A DNA stretch of 32,101 nt from positions 1 to 32,101 of the forward strand of contig CANPXC010000006.1 in the NCBI GenBank assembly GCA_947585605.1, written 5' to 3'. The notes below the pieces were generated by a model. That model saw nothing but the letters and a program-made list of their open reading frames with translations, did no database searches and had not been told where the DNA came from. This stretch comes from Candidatus Gastranaerophilales bacterium (lineage in GTDB: Bacteria > Cyanobacteriota > Vampirovibrionia > Gastranaerophilales > Gastranaerophilaceae). Of the stretch, positions 1-6,578 are shown in pieces (position 1 is the stretch's first letter; every line of letters starts with the position of its first letter). A program made the position numbers and the translations under genes.

Positions 1-358
1 CTATAACTCCGGTACCTTGTGAAGCCGGTTTTAACATTACACTGCCTGCTCCGCTGCGTCCTGTTATCGGATGAGGAATTGTTGTTTTGTATATAGGTAC
101 GTTTATTAAGTTCTTTCTTCCGTCTGCTACTGCTTTTTGTATTGCAATAATTACTTCTGCAGCTTTTGCACAGCCAACGCCTACTTGTCCGTTCTTATTT
201 CCGACAACGACTATTGCTCTGAAACTTAATTTCTTACCGCCTTTTACAACTTTTGTTACTCTTCTGACCTGTATTACTTGTTCTTTCCATTCACTTTGTA
301 CAGGTTCTGTAGTCGTTTCTATCTTTCTTTTTTTAGACTTTGTTTTAGTTTCTTCCAC
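1..358 (-). CDS. rpsE: 30S ribosomal protein S5, N-terminal part (runs off left edge)
   Basis: Small-subunit ribosomal protein S5, needed for translational accuracy and ribosome assembly. The visible 119 codons cover the basic N-terminal tail and the double-stranded-RNA-binding S5 domain, with the family motifs [32 protein letters not shown] and [11 protein letters not shown]. The core reads like cyanobacterial S5 (for example [19 protein letters not shown]). The C-terminal roughly 45-50 residues lie outside the window. I chose a GTG start at 358 because an AGAAAGG Shine-Dalgarno sits 8 bases upstream and an in-frame TAA lies 18 bases before it. Oddity: rpsE normally follows rplR inside the spc ribosomal operon; here the upstream neighbour is ftsQ, separated by 153 bases that hold a terminator-like hairpin and a promoter. 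A plus-strand frame over the same bases is a shadow. Confidence 0.93.
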   Translation of the reverse strand, partial: MEETKTKSKKRKIETTTEPVQSEWKEQVIQVRRVTKVVKGGKKLSFRAIVVVGNKNGQVGVGCAKAAEVIIAIQKAVADGRKNLINVPIYKTTIPHPITGRSGAGSVMLKPASQGTGVI

Positions 359-389
359 GTTAATTGCCTTTCTTTAAGTTATTAATCCT

Positions 390-448
390 AAAAAATAAAA
401 AAACATAACATTAAAACTGACTTATTTTCTAAGCCTTATTATGTTATG
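390..448 (-). terminator. Intrinsic terminator / possible attenuator between ftsQ and rpsE
   Basis: Read on the minus strand, an 8-base inverted repeat CATAACAT ... ATGTTATG (448-441 and 411-404) encloses a smaller CTTA/TAAG hairpin. It is followed at once by a T7-A-T6 run (403-390), the arrangement of a rho-independent terminator with an AT-rich stem. It lies downstream of ftsQ, so it can end the mur-ddl-ftsQ transcript. It also lies between the proposed rpsE promoter (479-506) and the rpsE start, so it could act as a leader attenuator for rpsE. The sequence alone does not separate these roles. Confidence 0.6.
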
Positions 449-478
449 GGTTTGGATTTTAATTTTCTGACATTATTT

Positions 479-506
479 ATATTATTATATAAATTTTATT
501 TTTCAA
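479..506 (-). promoter_or_regulatory. Candidate sigma-70 promoter for rpsE
   Basis: On the minus strand, TTGAAA (506-501) is followed by 16 bases and TAATAT (484-479), both four or more matches to the sigma-70 consensus. Expected initiation near 472 gives a leader of about 114 bases that includes the hairpin and T-run at 390-448. AT-rich sequence produces such matches easily, so this is a prediction only. Confidence 0.4.
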
Positions 507-511
507 GTGTT

Positions 512-1360
512 TTATAATTTCTTTTCAATTTTGAGATATTTTGAATCTTTCCAAGATAAATCAATATATTTAATTTCAAAATTAATTTTTTTGACTTCAT
601 TAAGTATTGCCGATATCGGTTTTATTCTTTCGTATAAATCAATATCTGTTTCCCCAAGTCTTACTTTTGCGCTCTCTAACTGTGCATAAGCGTCATGCGG
701 AGTTCTTAAATCAATATACTCTACCTTTTCACCTGAATATTCCTGCAAAAGTTTGTATAATTTGTATAAATATTCTATTTTTTCTTTATCCCATTTTTTA
801 TAATCGTCGCCTTTTGTTCCGTAACTTAAAATCTTTACGCTGTCTGTTTTGTATTTAAAAGGTAAATATTCCCGCTCAATAAATTCTCCGCTGTGGGCCA
901 TTGCAGCTATTTCCGGAGCATTTTCAGAAGGCGCAATCGTTATTGCGGGAGTTACTTCTTCTAACATTACAACATATCTTGCCGGCAACCAAAATCTTCT
1001 TACATAAGCTCTTTTTACAGGAGTTAATTTCTCTATTTGTTCTGCCATCTTGGCAGGATTTATTTTGTATACGGGTTTATTTTCATTGGGAATTTTTTTC
1101 ATTGCGTTAATTATTTTTTCGGAAGGAACAATATTATTTCCTAAAATTTCCAATGAGGCGCCTTTCGGATTTTTATATATGTCGCTGCTGATGTACCAAT
1201 AATGTGTATTTCCAAGTCTGTATACGATATAAAACATGGATAAAATTATTAAAAAGCGCACTAACTTATATAATCTTCTTAATGCAATTTCGCCTCTGCG
1301 TGCTTTTCTTTTTAATTTTTGTTGTTTTATTCGTCTTTCAACCGTATAGTCATTTGACAT
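512..1360 (-). CDS. ftsQ: Cell division protein FtsQ/DivIB
   Basis: Bitopic divisome protein that links early and late division proteins. The 282 residues show a basic cytoplasmic N-terminus (1-31), one transmembrane helix (about 32-50), a POTRA domain (about 67-137; begins LEILGNNIVPSEKI and ends VVMLEEVTPAI) and a C-terminal beta domain ending with the family-like IDLSWKDSKYLKI. Sequence conservation is low, as is usual for FtsQ; the identification leans on topology, the POTRA pattern and the classical order murC-murB-ddl-ftsQ. The ATG directly abuts the ddl stop (TAAATG) and has an AGGA motif 8-9 bases upstream within ddl, so translation is probably coupled. ftsA/ftsZ, which often follow, are absent; a terminator and rpsE come next instead. 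Confidence 0.85.
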   Translation of the reverse strand: MSNDYTVERRIKQQKLKRKARRGEIALRRLYKLVRFLIILSMFYIVYRLGNTHYWYISSDIYKNPKGASLEILGNNIVPSEKIINAMKKIPNENKPVYKINPAKMAEQIEKLTPVKRAYVRRFWLPARYVVMLEEVTPAITIAPSENAPEIAAMAHSGEFIEREYLPFKYKTDSVKILSYGTKGDDYKKWDKEKIEYLYKLYKLLQEYSGEKVEYIDLRTPHDAYAQLESAKVRLGETDIDLYERIKPISAILNEVKKINFEIKYIDLSWKDSKYLKIEKKL

Positions 1361-2314
1361 TTATTTATTTAATCCTGCGTTATTCAGTATAAGTAATACC
1401 AAATTATCGTATGTAATTCCCATAGCTTTTGCCTGTGCCGGTAAATCACTAATATCTGTCATCCCGGGACTTGTATTTATTTCTAATAAATATGGTATAT
1501 CTTCCTTCATCATAAAGTCAATTCTTGATACTCCGCGGCATCCTGCAGTTTTAAATGCTTCCACCGCCATTTGTTTAACACGATTTGTAACACTTTCAGG
1601 CATTCTTGCAGGTACTATAAAATCTGACATCCCGCTTGTGTATTTTGCTTCATAATCATACCATTCGGTTTTAGGACGTATTTCAAGTATTTCTGTTGCA
1701 AAAGGTTCGTTGTTTTTTTCTAAAACACCTACAGTTACAAAATATCCGTCTACAAATTCCTCGGCAAGTACGTCATCATTATATTTTATTGCTGTGTCAT
1801 AAGCGGATTTCAATTCCTCTTTTGTATTGACTTTTGTCATTCCAAAACTTGAACCTTCGCTTACGGGCTTTGTAAATAACGGATATTTTAAATTTTGTGT
1901 CTTTTCGTATATGTCATCACCTTTTTGTATAAAAGCTGATTTTGCCATAATTATGTTTTTATTTGTTGATAATATTCTCTTTGTATATTCTTTATTCATT
2001 GTAATTGCACTGGACATTACACCGCAGCCCGTGTATTCTATTTTTAAAAGTTCCAGTATTCCTTGTATGCACCCGTCTTCTCCGTATTTACCGTGCAGTG
2101 CATTATATGCAACGGCTATTTCTTTTTCTTTTAATACATTTGCTATATTCTCATCAACAATTATTTTTTCAACATTTGTATATCCCAGTCTTTTTAATGC
2201 CTCATAAACATTATTGCCTGAACGCAGTGAAACTTCGCGTTCGCTGGATAATCCGCCGCATAAAACAGCTATCTTTGTATCATTTTGATATTTTCTTAAT
2301 TCATTTTTTTCCAT
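1361..2314 (-). CDS. ddl: D-alanine--D-alanine ligase
   Basis: ATP-grasp enzyme joining two D-alanines for the peptidoglycan stem peptide; cytoplasmic. At 317 residues it has the usual length. Visible elements: N-terminal VLCGGLSSEREVSL (17-30), NALHGKYGEDG (71-81), the ATP-binding KP-x-x-EGSSFG (149-158), the omega-loop YEAKY (221-225) and metal-ligating D266, E278 and N280 in LEINTSPGMTD. The Tyr in YEAKY is the state associated with D-Ala-D-Ala rather than D-Ala-D-Lac ligases (Phe), so a vancomycin-sensitive type of precursor is expected. The start overlaps the murB 3' end by 19 bases and has a GGAAGAAG motif upstream. It is the third gene of the murC-murB-ddl-ftsQ unit. Confidence 0.95.
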   Translation of the reverse strand: MEKNELRKYQNDTKIAVLCGGLSSEREVSLRSGNNVYEALKRLGYTNVEKIIVDENIANVLKEKEIAVAYNALHGKYGEDGCIQGILELLKIEYTGCGVMSSAITMNKEYTKRILSTNKNIIMAKSAFIQKGDDIYEKTQNLKYPLFTKPVSEGSSFGMTKVNTKEELKSAYDTAIKYNDDVLAEEFVDGYFVTVGVLEKNNEPFATEILEIRPKTEWYDYEAKYTSGMSDFIVPARMPESVTNRVKQMAVEAFKTAGCRGVSRIDFMMKEDIPYLLEINTSPGMTDISDLPAQAKAMGITYDNLVLLILNNAGLNK

Positions 2315-3192
2315 AGTTTTTCTTCTTCCGTCTCTTTATTTCCGATATATATAATTTCCGGATGCAGTTCTATTGTATATTTTTCTTTAACTTTTGTATA
2401 CATTTTGTACATCAAACTTATAACATCAGATGATGTTGCATTGTTCTGATTTAAAATAAAATTGGCATGTTTATCAAAAACAACGGCTCCGCCCTCTTTT
2501 TGAGATTTCATATCACATAAATCAAGCAATCTTCCTGCTGAATCATTTTGCGGATTTTTAAAAATACTTCCCGCATTGCCTGTGCTTAATGACGGCTGCC
2601 TTAAACGTCTGAACTCAATATTCCTCGACATTATTTCGTTAATCTTTTCCGAGTTTTCCGGTATTAAATCAAATTTAACATCAATAACTATATAGTTTTT
2701 GTTTTGAATTACGGAATTCCGGTATGAAAAGTTCATTTCTTCTTTTGATAATTCGATAATAGTATTGTTTTCCTTGTCAAACACCCTTGCTGATTTAAAT
2801 GTATCAGATATGGATTGGTTATGTGCCGAAGCATTCATACACACCATACCTCCGAAACTGCCCGGAAATCCTATTAAAAATTCAAATCCGCTTAGTGAAC
2901 GATTGGCGCATTCTTTTGATATATACGGCCCTTTTGCCCCGCATTCAACGTACAATTCGTTTTGATTGAATGAAAAATTTTTTAAGTTTTTTGTAAATAT
3001 TATTTTTTTATCTATGTCATTTGAACTAAATAATACATTGGAACAGCCGCCAAGAACTATATCATATTCATTTGATTTTAACAGTTCGATAAAATCCTCG
3101 ACAGAATCGGGGAACGCAGCCTTCTTTATCCTTCCGCCAATCTTAAAGGTTGTATCATTTTTTATATCATAATTTTCAGCAATTTTAGTCAA
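2296..3192 (-). CDS. murB: UDP-N-acetylmuramate dehydrogenase (MurB), TTG start
   Basis: FAD-dependent reductase converting UDP-GlcNAc-enolpyruvate to UDP-MurNAc with NADPH. The 298 residues match short MurB proteins. They include the FAD site LGGCSNVLFSS (47-57), SGFEFLIGFPGSFGG (101-115), YRNS with the substrate-binding Arg158, the catalytic Ser209 in GNAGSIFKNP, GGAVVFDKHANFILN (234-248) and the catalytic Glu279 in LHPEI. Cys50 replaces the usual third Gly of the GGGSN flavin loop, a small departure that may be tolerated. The start is TTG at 3192, overlapping the murC stop by 8 bases, with AAAGG about 9 bases upstream. There is no in-frame ATG before the first conserved residues, so TTG is the only reasonable start. 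It is translationally coupled to murC. Confidence 0.94.
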   Translation of the reverse strand: MTKIAENYDIKNDTTFKIGGRIKKAAFPDSVEDFIELLKSNEYDIVLGGCSNVLFSSNDIDKKIIFTKNLKNFSFNQNELYVECGAKGPYISKECANRSLSGFEFLIGFPGSFGGMVCMNASAHNQSISDTFKSARVFDKENNTIIELSKEEMNFSYRNSVIQNKNYIVIDVKFDLIPENSEKINEIMSRNIEFRRLRQPSLSTGNAGSIFKNPQNDSAGRLLDLCDMKSQKEGGAVVFDKHANFILNQNNATSSDVISLMYKMYTKVKEKYTIELHPEIIYIGNKETEEEKLWKKMN

Positions 3193-4588
3193 TATTACCG
3201 GCCTTTTCGTATTCTTTTTTTATTAATCCGCCAAGCTTAGTTATGGTTCCGGCACCTAATGTTATTACTATATCATTTTTCTTGAGAAGCGGATAAATCT
3301 TTTTTGCGCATTCTTCCATAGTACCTGAAATATAAACGGCATTTTTGTGATTTACTTCTTTACAGAATTTTTCGGAATTTATTCCTTCTATTTTATCTTC
3401 TCCTGCGCTGTATACGTCTGTTACAATCAGCGAATTGCAATTTTCAAAAGCATTTTTAAAGTCATTCCATAAGCTTTTAAATCGTGTATATCTGTGCGGC
3501 TGAAAAACGGCAACAATGTTTTTTGTTTTACCTGCTGCTTTTTGCGCTCCTTCTAATGTTGTTTTTATTTCGTGCGGATGATGTGCATAGTCGTCATATA
3601 TAACAGTATTATTAAATTCGCAAACTTTTTGAAATCTTCTGCCCATACCGCTGAATTCTTCAAAATATTTTGTATACTCATTGGCGTTAATTTTTGCTGT
3701 TTTTAATGCGGCATATACAGCTAATGCATTATATACGTTGTGTTTCCCGGGAATTGACAGCTTTATATGAGCTTCTTTTTCACCTTTGAAAATAATATCA
3801 AATTCAGAGCAAAGTCCGTGGTATTCAATATTTTTAACGGTATAATCTCCGCAATTAAGTGAAAATGTAGTGTAATTATAATTCGGATACATTTTCATAA
3901 ATTCTTGATTGCCTTTACAATCTAAATTTATAATTACATTTTGTTCGGGTTTATTTGAAATATATTTATTAAATGTTTTTGCAATATCCGAAAATCCGTT
4001 TTTATAGTAGTCTAAATGGTCTTCTTCCATATTGTTTATAACGGCAATATCAGTTGAATATTTTTGAATTGTGCCGTCTGATTCATCCAGCTCTGCGATA
4101 AAGTACTTATTACCATTAAATTGCGCATTAGTATTTATATCGGGAATTACGCCGCCTACGCAAAATGAAGGTTTTAAGCCTGCATTATACAATATATAAG
4201 AGCATAATCCGCTTGTTGTTGTCTTTCCGTGTGTTCCCGAGAAACCTATAAAATAAGAATTATTGCTTTCCGAGTATTCTTCCGAAATCATCTTAAGAAT
4301 ATCCGACCTGTGGCAAATACGTAAACCAAGTTCTTTTGCTCTCATCAATTCGGGATTATTGTCTTTTATGGCGCTGCTTGCAACAATTATCATATCATTA
4401 CTGATTAAATCGGAATTGTGACCTATATTAATATTAATACCGATATTTTCAAGTAAATTTGTATATTTGCTTTCTTGTATGTCTGAACCTGAAACAGTTG
4501 CTCCTCTTTCCTTAAGGTACTTTGCAAGTCCGCTCATTCCTACTCCGCCGATTGCTATAAAATGAAATTTTTTATCCCTAATCTCCAT
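3185..4588 (-). CDS. murC: UDP-N-acetylmuramate--L-alanine ligase (MurC)
   Basis: Adds L-Ala to UDP-MurNAc, the first peptide step of peptidoglycan synthesis; cytoplasmic Mur ligase. In 467 residues: the N-terminal Rossmann motif IAIGGVGMSGLAKYL (11-24), P-loop GTHGKTTTS (118-126), ELDESDGT (166-173), NNMEEDHLDYY (185-195), PGKHNVYNALAVYAA (281-295), YDDYAHHPHEI (332-342) and the C-terminal VFQPHRYTR. All catalytic landmarks are intact. ATG at 4588 with GGAAG 8 bases upstream. It is the first gene of the murC-murB-ddl-ftsQ operon and is transcribed divergently from the symporter across a 116-base gap. That gap is very AT-rich; I could not fix a convincing murC promoter in it. Confidence 0.97.
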   Translation of the reverse strand: MEIRDKKFHFIAIGGVGMSGLAKYLKERGATVSGSDIQESKYTNLLENIGININIGHNSDLISNDMIIVASSAIKDNNPELMRAKELGLRICHRSDILKMISEEYSESNNSYFIGFSGTHGKTTTSGLCSYILYNAGLKPSFCVGGVIPDINTNAQFNGNKYFIAELDESDGTIQKYSTDIAVINNMEEDHLDYYKNGFSDIAKTFNKYISNKPEQNVIINLDCKGNQEFMKMYPNYNYTTFSLNCGDYTVKNIEYHGLCSEFDIIFKGEKEAHIKLSIPGKHNVYNALAVYAALKTAKINANEYTKYFEEFSGMGRRFQKVCEFNNTVIYDDYAHHPHEIKTTLEGAQKAAGKTKNIVAVFQPHRYTRFKSLWNDFKNAFENCNSLIVTDVYSAGEDKIEGINSEKFCKEVNHKNAVYISGTMEECAKKIYPLLKKNDIVITLGAGTITKLGGLIKKEYEKAGNID

Positions 4589-4661
4589 GTGTTATTCTTC
4601 CAAAAATCTTTGACATGTCTATTTTATTATAAAATTATAAATAGTTGAATTATTCTTAAAA

Positions 4662-4675
4662 TAATTGTACAATTA
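4662..4675. promoter_or_regulatory. 14-base perfect palindrome, candidate operator
   Basis: TAATTGTACAATTA is perfectly self-complementary over 14 bases and lies in the murC/symporter divergent gap, 30 bases before the symporter ATG. It overlaps a possible plus-strand -35 (TTGTAC, 4665-4670) that lies 16 bases before TATAAT (4687-4692). That TATAAT is so close to the Shine-Dalgarno (4694-4699) that the promoter assignment is doubtful. The palindrome could bind a dimeric regulator; no regulator gene is adjacent. Confidence 0.3.
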
Positions 4676-4704
4676 ACTCAATTCAATATAATTAAGAGGT
4701 TAAT

Positions 4705-6069
4705 ATGAAATTACACGTACAAACATTATTTGTTGCCATAGGTCTTGGTATAAAAAGGAATTGGCATATATTTTTAGCTATTATTGCCGGAGTTATTTTC
4801 GGTAATTTTATTTTCGGCATTTGTAAAGGTGAAATGTCTGATTTATATACTTATAATTCTAAATTATACCACTTTATAAGTATTTTAAATATTGTGGGAC
4901 AAGCTTTCCTTAGAATAATACAAATGGTTGTTATTCCCCTTGTTTGCTCTGCCATAGTTGTTGGTATATCAAGTATTGGCGACAGTAAACAAATAGGTAA
5001 ATTCGGTAAAAAAATGCTGCTGTACTATGGTATTATTACTGTACTGGCAGTTATAATCGGTGCTGTTTTGGTATTGATTATTAAACCGGGTATCGGAGTT
5101 CAATCAATTATTAGTGCTACCGCTAATGTTGATTTACAAACCGTTGTTGATAATGCATTTAAAGAACAACAAGGAAATATAGGTAATTTGTTCTTAAGTA
5201 TGATTCCTCAAAATCCTTTGGAATCGCTTGCAAAAGGTGATATGATTCCTATTATTTTCTTTGCTCTTATATTCTCGTTAGCACTTGCTAAAGTCGGCGA
5301 AATAAACAGACCTATTGTTTCTTTCTTTGAATCTATATTCGCGGCTACAATGAAAGTTACAGACTGGATTATGGTTTTTGCAGCTCCGGGTATTTTTTCA
5401 TTGACTGCTTGTGTGGTTGCTACTCACGGATTAGTTATATTTAATACTATTTCAAAGTTCTTTGCGGTTGTTCTTATAGGCTTTTGCATTCAGTTCTTTG
5501 TTATTTATCCTTTAATATTAAAAGTATTCAGTAAAGTTCCGATAGGTAATTTCTACACGGCTATTATTGAAGCTTTGTTAGTAGCTTTCGGTACCGCAAG
5601 CAGCAGTGCTACATTACCTTTAACTATTGCTTGCTGTGAAAAACGCGGAATATCTCACAAGGTATGCAGCTTCGTTCTTCCGCTGGGTGCTACTTTGAAT
5701 ATGGATGGAACTGCCCTGTTCCAGACTGTTGCAGTTATATTCCTGACACAAGCATACAATGTTTCTCTCGATCCGATGCAGATAGTAATGATTATGGTTC
5801 TTGCTATAATAGCTTCAAGTACTTGTGCAGGTATCCCCGGTGCGGGTCTTATTACAATTGCTTTGGTTCTGAACGGTTTAGGCTTGAAACAAGACCAGCT
5901 TGTTGAAGGTTTTGCATTCTTGTTTGCTATTGACAGAATTATTGATATGATTAGAACAACTGTTAACGTTGCAAGTGACGCTGTCGTTACAGCTGTTATT
6001 GCAGATAATGAAAATGAAATTAATTATGACTTATTAAATAATACTGATGAATATAAAGAAATTATTTAA
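4705..6069 (+). CDS. Sodium/proton:dicarboxylate (glutamate/aspartate) symporter, DAACS family
   Basis: Inner-membrane secondary transporter of the SDF/GltPh fold. The 454 residues have about eight membrane helices plus two re-entrant hairpins. The signature elements are present: Ser-rich TASSSAT (297-303) in hairpin 1, NMDGT (332-336) in TM7, AGIPGAG (375-381) in hairpin 2, and the TM8 residues D410, D414, R417, T418, N421 and D425. By comparison with GltPh, Arg417 is the residue that binds the side-chain carboxylate, so acidic amino acids or dicarboxylates are the likely substrates. A Ser replaces the usual Gly in the NVxGD motif. Start ATG with AAGAGG 5 bases upstream. It stands alone between the divergent murC and a terminator. 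Which acidic substrate and which coupling ion cannot be told from sequence. Confidence 0.9.
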   Translation: MKLHVQTLFVAIGLGIKRNWHIFLAIIAGVIFGNFIFGICKGEMSDLYTYNSKLYHFISILNIVGQAFLRIIQMVVIPLVCSAIVVGISSIGDSKQIGKFGKKMLLYYGIITVLAVIIGAVLVLIIKPGIGVQSIISATANVDLQTVVDNAFKEQQGNIGNLFLSMIPQNPLESLAKGDMIPIIFFALIFSLALAKVGEINRPIVSFFESIFAATMKVTDWIMVFAAPGIFSLTACVVATHGLVIFNTISKFFAVVLIGFCIQFFVIYPLILKVFSKVPIGNFYTAIIEALLVAFGTASSSATLPLTIACCEKRGISHKVCSFVLPLGATLNMDGTALFQTVAVIFLTQAYNVSLDPMQIVMIMVLAIIASSTCAGIPGAGLITIALVLNGLGLKQDQLVEGFAFLFAIDRIIDMIRTTVNVASDAVVTAVIADNENEINYDLLNNTDEYKEII

Positions 6070-6088
6070 TTAATTAATAATTTTAGTC

Positions 6089-6119
6089 AAAAAAAACGCT
6101 CCCAAACGGGAGCTTTTTT
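6089..6119. terminator. Bidirectional intrinsic terminator between symporter and Cys-rich gene
   Basis: Stem GCTCCC (6098-6103) / GGGAGC (6108-6113) with a four-base loop, T6 on the right and A8 (6089-6096) on the left. It therefore gives a T-run on both strands and can end the rightward symporter transcript and the leftward transcript of the 72-residue gene. Confidence 0.9.
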
Positions 6120-6135
6120 ATTATACATATTTTAA

Positions 6136-6354
6136 CTAATCTACCAAAATTTGTTGAATTTCAACATTTGGTTTTCCCAATACTCTCACTAATTCTAATA
6201 CAGACGCTTTCATCTGGCATTTTTGTGATGTACCGTTAAAAAAGTCTGTATAGAAACATCCTTCGCAAACGCAGCCTCTTTTATAGCATTCTAACGCGGT
6301 GTTAGTCCACCTTCTGACTGCAATCGATCTACCCATATCTCTGCTTCTAAGCAC
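6136..6354 (-). CDS. Small Cys-rich protein of unknown function (72 aa)
   Basis: I do not recognise a named family. The 72 residues are basic at the N-terminus (MLRSRDMGRSIAVRRW) and carry five cysteines in the pattern C23-x4-C28-x-C30-x2-C33-x12-C46. A predicted helix KASVLELVRVLGKP (49-62) follows. The Cys spacing suggests Zn or Fe-S binding, and the size and basic tail would fit a nucleic-acid-binding or redox-sensing protein; this is inference. It resembles small Cys-rich proteins I recall from clostridia ('CxxC ... KCxMKxxVxELVRxxGxP' style), unverified. The start is GTG at 6354, fixed by an excellent AAGGAGG 8 bases upstream; the ATG at residue 7 is a less likely alternative. It has its own promoter (6437-6464) and terminator (6089-6119), so it is a monocistronic gene with strong expression signals. 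Confidence 0.8.
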   Translation of the reverse strand: MLRSRDMGRSIAVRRWTNTALECYKRGCVCEGCFYTDFFNGTSQKCQMKASVLELVRVLGKPNVEIQQILVD

Positions 6355-6436
6355 TAGAAATTCCTCCTTGAATTAATCCCCAAATGATTTTGTAATGTAT
6401 TTTTCTTTAGCATGTACATTCCTTAATCATATTATT

Positions 6437-6464
6437 ATTATATCCTTTTAGTTTTCTATTTCAA
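6437..6464 (-). promoter_or_regulatory. Strong sigma-70-like promoter for the Cys-rich gene
   Basis: On the minus strand TTGAAA (6464-6459), 16-base spacer, TATAAT (6442-6437, perfect consensus). The expected start near 6430 gives a roughly 75-base leader ending in the AAGGAGG ribosome site of the 72-residue gene. The leader contains the short palindrome ATGTACAT (6410-6417). The rest of the 6355-6552 gap is AT-rich and shows no further gene. Confidence 0.6.
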
Positions 6465-6552
6465 GAATTTTTATTCAATTATTACGTTATGATACAATTC
6501 TTAATAATATATACATTCGTATGGTACATGTATTTGTTGTATATATCCGCAT

Positions 6553-6577
6553 AAAAAAAGCAGGATTTAATTCCTGC
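6553..6577 (-). terminator. Intrinsic terminator after pheT
   Basis: On the minus strand, stem GCAGGA / TCCTGC (6577-6572 and 6565-6560) with a six-base loop is followed by T7 (6559-6553). It begins two bases after the pheT stop codon. Confidence 0.9.
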
Positions 6578-6578
6578 C

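Noticed and set aside
87-377. 96-residue plus-strand reading frame with a hydrophobic sequence
   Set aside because: It is the antisense shadow of rpsE; the minus strand gives a clear ribosomal protein S5.
4610-4641. Consensus TTGACA as a symporter promoter
   Set aside because: No good -10 at 16-18 bases; the nearest TATAAA is 20 bases away, so I did not annotate it.
5664-5906. 80-residue Cys-rich plus-strand frame
   Set aside because: It lies out of frame inside the well-conserved symporter gene over its NMDGT region.
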